Below are positions 7,965 through 13,888 of a DNA stretch of 31,896 bases, piece by piece. Position numbers and translations under genes: made by a program. Origin of the DNA: Scalindua_A sp046757465 (GTDB taxonomy: Bacteria; Planctomycetota; Brocadiia; Brocadiales; Scalinduaceae); assembly GCA_046757465.1 (NCBI GenBank), contig JBHHYH010000037.1, forward strand, positions 1 to 31,896, in the 5' to 3' direction. Position 1 is the first letter of the stretch. The number at the start of each line of letters is the position of its first letter. The notes beneath the pieces were generated by a model that did no database searches, had not been told where the DNA came from, and worked only from the letters and a program-made list of their open reading frames with translations.

Positions 7965-8552
7965 TTAATATATCCCCGCCTCGTCTATGGCCTTTTTTAG
8001 CAGATTGGAGACGCTAAGTTCCTCTGACCATCGTTTGAGATATGACATATCCAACCCTGTTCCCTGTACCTTCAAAACACCCAGAACATCACTCCATTGA
8101 CGGTCTGAAATCTCTCCACCGGCCTTATACCATTCCAGTTTATTAATGATGATATCTTCAGGCGTTGCAAAGAATATTTTTTGAGATTCATCTTCTGAAA
8201 CGGCCTTCTGAAATCGGCGCAAGAAAGCCTGTCGATCAAACGGTCTCTCTTTAAGAATAAATATATCAACCTTAAACATCGTCTCAAGATGGATCAGGTT
8301 GAACGATGATCTACGTTGAATAGCATCAATGATTCTATCGGTATCTACGTAAAATTCTTCCTTCAGGGATTCAAAAATATCAGATGCGTGTTCAGGCTTA
8401 ATATCAGCCACAATGTCCACATCCAGCGTTGCGCGTGCAATACCAAAGGCAGAACTCGCTAGAGAGCCGCCTATATGATAAGCAATATCGAGTTTCTCAA
8501 ACACATTCACAACCTCGCTGGTTACCGCAATAATATCAGGTGGTTTCATCAT
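7965..8552 (-). CDS. nucleotidyltransferase-fold protein (AbiEii/DUF6036-like)
   Basis: A 195-residue protein with the minimal nucleotidyltransferase pattern: GGSLASSAFGIARATLDVDIV at about 28-48, giving GGS then a D-V-D pair, followed by the helical segment FATPEDIIINKLEWYKAGG seen in this superfamily. Such proteins include the toxin halves of abortive-infection or toxin-antitoxin pairs, but many are uncharacterised. The frame overlaps the upstream small gene by ATGA (8549-8552). The GGAGGG serving the start is in the end of that gene, so the two are coupled. A toxin role is inferred from layout alone. Confidence 0.7.
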   Translation of the reverse strand: MMKPPDIIAVTSEVVNVFEKLDIAYHIGGSLASSAFGIARATLDVDIVADIKPEHASDIFESLKEEFYVDTDRIIDAIQRRSSFNLIHLETMFKVDIFILKERPFDRQAFLRRFQKAVSEDESQKIFFATPEDIIINKLEWYKAGGEISDRQWSDVLGVLKVQGTGLDMSYLKRWSEELSVSNLLKKAIDEAGIY

Positions 8553-8839
8553 CCCTCCTCTTTTGTTGTCAAACTGGCTCTCGCTTTTCTGAGCATAACA
8601 AGGTCTTTAACCTGTTTTGCCAGGGATTCATTCCCATACAAAAGGTGAATAAATCTTTGGATTCGTGCGTCTTCCCTTTCGTTTGGATAACGTTCACAAA
8701 TTCCCTGCCAGGATAGCTGACGAGTAGTTTTAACTAATGAGGCAACCATTTGCAAGCGTTGAGAGATATTAGCTTTGCGAATCAATTCTATATGAAACTT
8801 TTCTGCTTCAGGATGTGTATCAGAAGGTAAAGTTTCCAT
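8549..8839 (-). CDS. small helical protein paired with the nucleotidyltransferase
   Basis: A 96-residue charged, helical protein (METLPSDTHPEAEKFHIELI...). It includes ISQRLQMVASLVKTTRQLSW, then GICERYPNEREDARIQRFIH, and ends KARASLTTKEEG. I do not recognise a named domain. It lies immediately upstream of, and overlaps by 4 bp, the nucleotidyltransferase gene, so the two are expressed together. A small helical protein ahead of such an enzyme suggests an antitoxin or substrate-recognition partner, but this is inference. No strong ribosome site is seen before the ATG at 8839. Confidence 0.6.
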   Translation of the reverse strand: METLPSDTHPEAEKFHIELIRKANISQRLQMVASLVKTTRQLSWQGICERYPNEREDARIQRFIHLLYGNESLAKQVKDLVMLRKARASLTTKEEG

Positions 8840-8870
8840 TGTCTTAAACCATAGTTGTATGATAGTTATA

Positions 8871-8913
8871 TAGTGTAAGTGACAGTGTGATTATTAAGTG
8901 TAAGTGTAAGTAA
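8871..8913. repeat. AGTGTA hexamer-type repeat block
   Basis: Loose tandem units: AGTGTA, AGTGGAC, AGTGTG, then after a break AGTGTA, AGTGTA, AGTAAA. With the 26-bp repeat at 8936-8961 (CACTTACACT) it forms an imperfect inverted arrangement. Similar blocks occur at 7764-7799 and 10607-10662. Confidence 0.65.
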
Positions 8914-8935
8914 AATAAAGAAAATGGGGGATTTC

Positions 8936-8961
8936 TTCACTAATCACAAACACTTACACTC
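8936..8961. repeat. 26-bp direct repeat, copy 2
   Basis: Identical over 26 bp to 7864-7889. It lies between the small-protein/nucleotidyltransferase pair and the nonamer array. Confidence 0.85.
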
Positions 8962-8962
8962 C

Positions 8963-9070
8963 GTTTCAGCAGTTTAAACCGTTCAAGCCGTTCAAAACAA
9001 AAGACTGGTTTGAACCGTTCGAGCCGTTTAAACAGTTCAAGCGGTTTAGACTGTTTAAACCGTTTTGTTT
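8963..9070. repeat. tandem nonamer array, 12 units, downstream of the four-helix gene
   Basis: Twelve 9-bp units follow without an indel. Examples are GTTTCAGCA, GTTTAAACC, GTTCAAGCC, GTTTGAACC, GTTCGAGCC, GTTTAAACA, GTTCAAGCG, GTTTAGACT, GTTTAAACC. Only the unit at 8999-9007 and the last one are far from the GTTYRARCN consensus. Eight of nine bases form a near palindrome (GTTYRAAC). The array runs into the 3' end of the four-helix-bundle gene, whose stop codon (9057-9055) lies inside a unit. Confidence 0.9.
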
Positions 9071-9453
9071 TTATATTTTGTTCCTTTGTATCTGCTTCCT
9101 TTTAGATATTCTATAAAGTTGTTAATCATGATTGAGAGTTTTTTAAATTCATCTATTAATTGGGAGCACTCTTTTTTGTTAATGTAATTTTGATCCATGG
9201 CGACATATAACTGTGAGCGCACTTCACCACAAGATGCTTTGGCTATTGACAGGAACTGAATAAATTCCTGGTTGCCGCCCCTTTCATATCCCTCTGCAAT
9301 GTTAGACATAATTGAAACGGCTGCCCTTCTTATCTGATCACGGAGTCCGAAGTCTTTTGCGAATCTGCCGTTGCTGCTTACATTGTAGATTTTATTCGTT
9401 AATTCTCTTGAGAGTATCCAGACCTCTAAATCTTCAAAATATCTTGCACTCAT
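9055..9453 (-). CDS. four-helix-bundle protein (23S rRNA intervening-sequence/S23 family)
   Basis: A 132-residue protein of full family length. It has the usual opening (RYFEDLEVWILSRELTNKIY), the core LRDQIRRAAVSIMSNIAEGY and then QEFIQFLSIAKASCGEVRSQ. The C-terminus is lysine-rich (KGTKYKNKTV), and its final residues are encoded by a nonamer repeat unit. Members form small helical oligomers; the cellular role is unknown for most, though relatives occur in 23S rRNA insertions and as Avd of diversity-generating retroelements. No reverse transcriptase is near. The start follows AAAGGAGGGGG, so expression should be good. It shares its core signature with the cas-operon protein at 790-1353. Confidence 0.9.
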   Translation of the reverse strand: MSARYFEDLEVWILSRELTNKIYNVSSNGRFAKDFGLRDQIRRAAVSIMSNIAEGYERGGNQEFIQFLSIAKASCGEVRSQLYVAMDQNYINKKECSQLIDEFKKLSIMINNFIEYLKGSRYKGTKYKNKTV

Positions 9454-9475
9454 CTTTTCCCCCTCCTTTAAAATA

Positions 9476-9520
9476 GTTTAAGCAGTTTGAACTGTTCAAA
9501 CAGCTTAAACAGATTGAACA
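9476..9520. repeat. tandem nonamer array, 5 units, upstream of the four-helix gene
   Basis: Five 9-bp units in register: GTTTAAGCA, GTTTGAACT, GTTCAAACA, GCTTAAACA, GATTGAACA. They have the same consensus as the array at 8963-9070, and the distance between the two array starts (513 bp) is a multiple of nine. It lies in the probable 5' leader, just before the ribosome site. Confidence 0.88.
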
Positions 9521-9563
9521 ATTCTCTATTTTATCCCATATCCACTCCCCCAAATAGAGTGTC

Positions 9564-10559
9564 CTACTGATAAATTTTCTTCATTTTTTTTATCTCTTCC
9601 AATATTTCCTTCCTCAATCTCAATGGTTTAAGTACTTCTACTTCCGCTCCATATTTCAGAGTTTCTCTTTTGATTTCAGTAATATCCGCAACTGGAACTT
9701 TTAATATAATACTCCCATCTTTCAGTTCTTTTATTTTCTGCTTCTTATGCCATATCTGCTCTTTTACGGTTCTGGATGCTTTGGGAGAGAACTTGAGTGA
9801 TACATCATAATTCTTTCCACCATAGAATATCCCAAAATTTTTGCGGATGTAGTTTTTGATTTGAGGCAGGTTAGGTGGGAGGGAGATTTTGTCATTAGTG
9901 TAATTACATTCGCTTATCCTTGAAAGTGAGAAGTTCCTTATTTCATTTTTTAATGCACAAAAGGCCGCTAAATGCCAGTTGCCCATATAGTCTAATAGAT
10001 GAAGAGGTAAGATTCTCCTTCTTGTCCTTTCATTTTTATATGGTGAGTAATATTGTATTTCTAAAGGTTTACCAGTAAATAGTGCATTCACAACCTTCCT
10101 AAATAAGTTTTCATCGACAGAATAATATTCTATGTTTTTCAGAGATATTTTGTCTTGAAGGTCGTCCAGATTAAATCCTATGGATTCGCTCCGCTCACCA
10201 CAAGCTTTTTCTGAAACCAGTGAGGAAAATTTGTTTATAAACGCACTTAATGAATTCTTTATATTCTTATCTGGAATGGCTGCGGCCAGTCTTTTGGCAA
10301 GGATAAATGCCACAAGCTCATTTTCACTTAACCAGATTGGTGGCAATTCATAGCTTTTATCGGTATAATAATAACCTCTGTTATCATAGGAATATTCAAG
10401 TGGTGCGCTAATCCTGTCTCTTATAAATTCTATGTCTCTTTGGGCAGTTTTTTGGGATGTTTCAAATTTGATGGCAAGATGTCTTGAATTGGGGTGTTTG
10501 TTATTCTTGACCTGATTGTGAAACCAACAATATCTTTCGTAGGCAAGCTTTCCAGCCAT
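9564..10559 (-). CDS. WYL-domain transcriptional regulator
   Basis: A 331-residue protein with an N-terminal winged helix (about 1-60: ERYCWFHNQVK..., KFETSQKTAQRDIEFIRDRI). The middle WYL domain runs from about 155 to 225 (PLEIQYYSPY, RILPLHLLDYMGNWHLAAFC), and the C-terminal WCX-like part ends KYGAEVEVLKPLRLRKEILE. WYL proteins often control defence loci, including CRISPR-Cas, by sensing a ligand such as nucleic acid. The cas operon lies about 2 kb away on the same strand, so it is a plausible regulator, but this is inferred from proximity. A peptide at about 118-126 (ACGERSES) looks repeat-derived. The ATG at 10559 lacks a strong ribosome site. Confidence 0.88.
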   Translation of the reverse strand: MAGKLAYERYCWFHNQVKNNKHPNSRHLAIKFETSQKTAQRDIEFIRDRISAPLEYSYDNRGYYYTDKSYELPPIWLSENELVAFILAKRLAAAIPDKNIKNSLSAFINKFSSLVSEKACGERSESIGFNLDDLQDKISLKNIEYYSVDENLFRKVVNALFTGKPLEIQYYSPYKNERTRRRILPLHLLDYMGNWHLAAFCALKNEIRNFSLSRISECNYTNDKISLPPNLPQIKNYIRKNFGIFYGGKNYDVSLKFSPKASRTVKEQIWHKKQKIKELKDGSIILKVPVADITEIKRETLKYGAEVEVLKPLRLRKEILEEIKKMKKIYQ

Positions 10560-10606
10560 TGTATTTAGAACTAAGTATAGGTGTTAAAAGACGGACATCA
10601 GAAATA

Positions 10607-10662
10607 AGTGTTAGTGTAAGTGAAAAGTGTAAGTAGTTCACTTTCACTAAACACATACACTT
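10607..10662. repeat. AGTGTA hexamer block with inverted partner
   Basis: The left half reads AGTGTT-AGTGTA-AGTGAAA-AGTGTA, and the right half TTCACTTTCACTAAACACAT followed by ACACTT. This makes an imperfect inverted arrangement related to the blocks at 7764-7889 and 8871-8961. Confidence 0.65.
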
Positions 10663-10739
10663 CTTGTAAAAAACTGTATTATCTGATCCGTCCGATGTTT
10701 TCTCAATCTTCATAAAATCTAGTGTCAGTTTTTTACAAG
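10663..10739. promoter_or_regulatory. 14-bp perfect inverted repeat upstream of the WYL gene
   Basis: CTTGTAAAAAACTG at 10663-10676 is the exact reverse complement of CAGTTTTTTACAAG at 10726-10739, with 49 bp between. The position about 100-180 bp upstream of the regulator start would suit an operator. It could also be the ends of a small lost element. Confidence 0.45.
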
Positions 10740-11129
10740 ATATTACAGATAACGGTATTGCTAAAGATAATCTTTTACTAAAATGCGAATGTATATGAAA
10801 GACTTACTTGTATAATAAGTTAATTTGCTCTTGAGATATTTAGAATGTGATGAAAGAGGATCTTGAATCTCCTTTGCCGATAGTTATTATAAATGTGTGC
10901 TTAAGTTTTGCAATATAAATTCATGGGCTGGATGCTTGATACTAGAAGCTAGAAATCAGAAAAAAGAGACTTCCAACAATCCAGTGTCGTGGAGCGGGTA
11001 TATTCCGAAGATAAATACTTTAAATGTTTGCACTTAAGATTGTTTGAAACTGATTGCAATTTTCATATAAAATCGCATTTTCTTGATTAATGGATAGTTT
11101 CTGGTAAAATTATCATTGGGAGTTTCCAT

Positions 11130-11444
11130 ATGAGCACAAAAAAAATACAACCCATGCATCCAGGAGAAATACTTCTAGAAGAATTTCTCAAACCAATGGA
11201 CTTAAGTCAAAATAGATTAGCTAATGACATTGGAGTTCCTGTACGTAGAATTAATGAAATTGTTCATGGTAAACGTAGGATTACAGCGGATACAGCACTT
11301 CGTTTAGCACGTTACTTCAAGATGTCTCCGCAATTTTGGCTTGGTTTGCAAATGGATTATGACCTTGATATCGAAGAAGATAAAATTGCAAAGCGAATTA
11401 ATAAAGAGGTCAGCGTTTGTGAAACGGTTCACAAATACGCATAA
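11130..11444 (+). CDS. higA: HigA-family antitoxin (XRE helix-turn-helix), without visible toxin
   Basis: A 104-residue protein with the classic HigA opening PMHPGEILLEEFLKPMDLSQ, then helix-turn-helix NRLANDIGVPVRRINEIVHG, and RRITADTALRLARYFKMSPQ with FWLGLQMDYDLDI. Members repress their own operon and neutralise a RelE-like HigB toxin encoded just upstream. Here the 570 bp upstream contain no such frame, and the downstream gene is a nuclease. It is therefore an orphan antitoxin, or a regulator of the 11.5-kb gene. The ATG at 11130 follows GGGAG at 11118-11122. Confidence 0.9.
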   Translation: MSTKKIQPMHPGEILLEEFLKPMDLSQNRLANDIGVPVRRINEIVHGKRRITADTALRLARYFKMSPQFWLGLQMDYDLDIEEDKIAKRINKEVSVCETVHKYA

Positions 11445-11507
11445 CCGCACAGCAGACTTTACGAAAAGATATACAAGATTCCTGCTATCCCGCAATCCCG
11501 TCTAAAA

Positions 11508-12197
11508 ATGATACGACTATCTCCAACAACAGGCCTCAATCTCTTTCGAGAGTGTCCCAGGTGTTTTTGGCTGCATTACAATAAGAAAGTACAACGGCCA
11601 AGAGGTATTTTCCCTTCATTGCCGGGAGGAATGGATTTGGTGATTAAGAAATACTTTGACCGGTATCGTGGCGCTTTACCGCCGGAAATTAAAGGAAAGG
11701 TAGAAGGTAGTCTGATGCCAGATATAAAACTTATGGACAAGTGGCGTAATTGGCGGTCTGGTTTGGAATACTATGATAAAGAGCTTGATGCTGTTTTGTT
11801 TGGTGCGCTGGATGATTGTTTGATTGACGAGGATCCTTCGGCCAGCTCAGGACAAGTTTATTATATTCCACTTGATTATAAAACACGTGGCAGCGCTCCT
11901 AAATATGGCGATTCTGAAAGGTATTATCAGGCTCAGCTAGATGCTTACAGTTTACTCCTAAGTACTAATGACTACAAAACCAGAAATTTTGCTTACCTGG
12001 TTTACTACTATCCAACTGAGGTAGGAGAAAACGGCCTGGTAAAATTCGACATTAAACCAGTCAAAATTGGGACAGACTTAAAGAGAGCTAAGAATACATT
12101 TTGTGACGCAGTGGAATTGCTTAGAGGGCCTATGCCTGAACGTAATAACAATTGTGAATATTGTTGTTGGATTAGCAACCGGCTTGGTTTCGAGTAA
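11508..12197 (+). CDS. PD-(D/E)XK nuclease, Cas4/RecB-like with probable Fe-S cysteines
   Basis: A 229-residue protein opening RLSPTTGLNLFRECPRCFWL, as in RecB/Cas4-like nucleases. Putative active-site residues are D102 (GALDD), D123 and K125 (LDYKT), and Q143 (QAQLDAY). Cysteines C16 and C19 at the N-terminus and C216, C219 and C220 (NCEYCC) at the C-terminus could hold an Fe-S cluster. Between D102 and D123 sits DPSASSGQ (109-116), encoded by a short palindromic repeat inserted in frame. It lies 63 bp after the HigA-like gene on the same strand. It could serve in DNA repair, a mobile element or defence; the window does not decide. Confidence 0.75.
   Translation: MIRLSPTTGLNLFRECPRCFWLHYNKKVQRPRGIFPSLPGGMDLVIKKYFDRYRGALPPEIKGKVEGSLMPDIKLMDKWRNWRSGLEYYDKELDAVLFGALDDCLIDEDPSASSGQVYYIPLDYKTRGSAPKYGDSERYYQAQLDAYSLLLSTNDYKTRNFAYLVYYYPTEVGENGLVKFDIKPVKIGTDLKRAKNTFCDAVELLRGPMPERNNNCEYCCWISNRLGFE
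11834..11853. repeat. short palindromic repeat inserted in frame in the nuclease gene
   Basis: TCCTTCGGCCAGCTCAGGAC has TCCT/AGGA arms and gives the residues PSASSGQ. From memory, closely similar repeats (CCTTCGACAAGCTCAGG type) are scattered in many uncultured bacterial genomes and are sometimes translated. Confidence 0.55.
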
Positions 12198-12639
12198 CCA
12201 TATTTAATTTTGAAAAAATTTCCACTGGTTGTTTTGAGATTATGTGTGTTTATATTATTTATCCCTCAAAACTGGCAACACACTTGCTTGAGCATTTTTT
12301 TTATTTCTTTACTCTCCCTCTTGAAAATAGTAACATATTTCTCTAATTTAGATTAAACAGTTTACCCCGCAGGAATCCCCTTTTGCGCTCGGGTATGACA
12401 AAATCAGACTACTTCCGCTTTTTTGCACGGGATTTAATGCCATGTGCAAATGAGGCTGTGTCATAATAAAGGAAATGCCTATTTTGTCATTCTGAACTCG
12501 ATTCAGAATCTAATGATTTCAATAGGTTAGCAACCTTAGAGATCCCGAAACAAGTTCGGGATGACATTATGACACAGCCTCAATTCCAACGGGGTTTACT
12601 ATTACGGCAATGCTATTACTGCAAGGAGAAAATCATAAG
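12198..12639. other. 442-bp intergenic region with a MITE-like element
   Basis: AT-rich, no gene seen. A small TTTGCAC/GTGCAAA inverted pair occurs near 12423-12450, next to the MITE-like element at 12451-12582. Confidence 0.6.
12451..12582. mobile_element. MITE-like palindromic element, copy 1
   Basis: A 132-bp element bounded by perfect 17-bp terminal inverted repeats, TGAGGCTGTGTCATAAT at 12451-12467 and its complement at 12566-12582. Internal hairpins are of TTCTGAACTCGATTCAGAA type and ATCCCGAAACAAGTTCGGGAT type. A related copy lies in opposite orientation at 23648-23801. It has no coding capacity, so it would depend on a transposase elsewhere. I saw no clear target duplication. Confidence 0.75.
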
Positions 12640-13320
12640 ATGAGTATCATTCGAAGAATTATGCTATATCAGTTTTCCTTTATGCTGGTCTTGTTAATTG
12701 CGAATTATGGATGTCAAACTGCAAACAATACTATTACGCCCGAACCTACCGTTGCAAATCTTCAATCGGATTCCTCACAAGTTAATACGGAACATAGGAC
12801 ACCTCAAACTAGTCCGGTGGAGAAGGAAACACCGACAACGGAAAAGTCAACCAATAAGATAACTGGAAAATCTGAAGAGATAGAAAAGAGATCTTCAGCA
12901 GAGCTGCAGAAAAATTTGATCAGCAGGTGGTCTAATCTTTTGGGACATGGAGGGATGCCTCAGGGTAGCTCAACAGCGGAAGAAACGACAACAACTGGAC
13001 AATCTGAAGAGATAGAAAAAGGCCCTTTTGTAGAGTTAGAGAAAAATGTAGTTGGTAAGTGGTTGAATCTTAAGGAAACGGAATCTATTGAATTTCTTAA
13101 TGATGGGACCATAGTAATCATTGATAAAAGAGGTGTTAATCCAAAATTAAGGGGTTATTATAAGTTTGTAGATGAAGGTCGTTTAAGGGTAGATTTTAAA
13201 GGGGGCCTTTATGCTAGCTTAATGCCACCCATGCACTTTAAGATTTCCATTTCTGAAAATGAGATTATGTTAACAGACGAACCAGATGGAACAGCTACGA
13301 CATATAAGAGAATAAAATAA
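12640..13320 (+). CDS. putative lipoprotein with C-terminal lipocalin-like domain
   Basis: A 226-residue protein starting MSIIRRIMLYQFSFMLVLLI. It has a hydrophobic signal segment and a possible lipidation cysteine (ANYGC; the lipobox is weak). A long Thr/Ser/Glu-rich linker follows, with an internal duplication: SEEIEKRSSAELQKNLISRW...NL then SEEIEKGPFVELEKNVVGKW...NL. The C-terminal 90 residues (GKWLNLKETESIEFLNDGT, GYYKFVDEGRLRVDF, YKRIK) look like the small beta-barrel 'W-x-F-x-DGT' domains found in bacterial lipoproteins. I chose the ATG at 12640 because AAGGAG precedes it; an ATG at 12610 would spoil the signal peptide. Function unknown. Confidence 0.65.
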   Translation: MSIIRRIMLYQFSFMLVLLIANYGCQTANNTITPEPTVANLQSDSSQVNTEHRTPQTSPVEKETPTTEKSTNKITGKSEEIEKRSSAELQKNLISRWSNLLGHGGMPQGSSTAEETTTTGQSEEIEKGPFVELEKNVVGKWLNLKETESIEFLNDGTIVIIDKRGVNPKLRGYYKFVDEGRLRVDFKGGLYASLMPPMHFKISISENEIMLTDEPDGTATTYKRIK

Positions 13321-13404
13321 TCCCCTTTAATGTTATCTAATAATCCAAAGTGCAGAGTTCCGCAGGCTTGCCCATGGGTGAATGTAAATTTACCCATAGA
13401 GTAT

Positions 13405-13455
13405 CCCCCTCACACTTCCCTCTCCCCCTATGGGGGATAGGGAAGTGTGAGGGGG
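13405..13455. terminator. long perfect-stem hairpin after the lipoprotein gene
   Basis: CCCCCTCACACTTCCCT pairs with AGGGAAGTGTGAGGGGG, with an inner CCCCC/GGGGG pair and a tiny loop. The stem is about 24 bp with one mismatch. No T tract follows, so it may be a repeat-type hairpin rather than a classic terminator. Confidence 0.45.
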
Positions 13456-13576
13456 TGTTAGAAAGTTCCATGGGCATCCCCATGGGTATCTACTGAAATG
13501 ACTCATTAGAGTGAACCTTCGCAATATGTTCAATTTGTTAAACCGTAAGCTTTGCCATTCATCTTTGTCATTTCTT

Positions 13577-13725
13577 TGCTGATTAGTATCTATTGCGGAA
13601 ACGCTATTTTGTCACCCTGAACTCGTTTCAGGGTCTCCTAACATATTGATATATATAGATTCTGAAACAAGTTCAGAATGACATTTTTGGGTATTTCAGT
13701 CTACCGCAACAGATACTAATCAGCA
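13577..13725. mobile_element. second type of MITE-like element
   Basis: 22-bp terminal inverted repeats, 13577-13598 (TGCTGATTAGTATCT...) and 13704-13725, differ at one base. The inside holds two hairpins, CCCTGAACTCGTTTCAGGG and TTCTGAAACAAGTTCAGAA, related to the interior of the 12451-12582 element. No coding capacity. Confidence 0.7.
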
Positions 13726-13888
13726 TATGCCCTTTGAAATTTCCATGCCGTATATTTCGAAATCAACCATAAGCGAAGGGTTCAGGGTGACACATTAGAA
13801 TGTGAAAGCGTTTGTGACGCTGTGTATAAATATAACTCCACAGTAAACCTGGGGGTAGTGCTCCATTTGTCTTGATAATTCATAAAAT

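Larger units (their letters stand above)
10560..11129. other. 570-bp intergenic region with short repeats and an inverted repeat
   Basis: It lies between the divergent WYL regulator and HigA-like genes. It holds an AGTGTT/AGTGTA repeat block with inverted CACTTTCACT partner (10607-10662) and a 14-bp inverted repeat (10663-10676 and 10726-10739). The rest, 10740-11129, has no gene I can support. In particular there is no HigB toxin frame just before the antitoxin. Confidence 0.6.
13321..13888. other. 568-bp intergenic region with a long hairpin and a MITE-like element
   Basis: It contains the strong hairpin at 13405-13455, a 149-bp inverted-repeat element at 13577-13725, and a TATAAAT-like stretch near 13825 that could be part of the pyruvate kinase promoter. 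No gene is seen. Confidence 0.55.

Noticed and set aside
8963..9520. Diversity-generating retroelement (Avd-like protein with template repeat)
   Set aside because: There is no reverse transcriptase, and the repeats are 9-bp palindromic units rather than a template/variable repeat pair.
10740..11129. HigB toxin expected before the HigA-like gene
   Set aside because: No frame of adequate length or RelE-like sequence is present on either strand.
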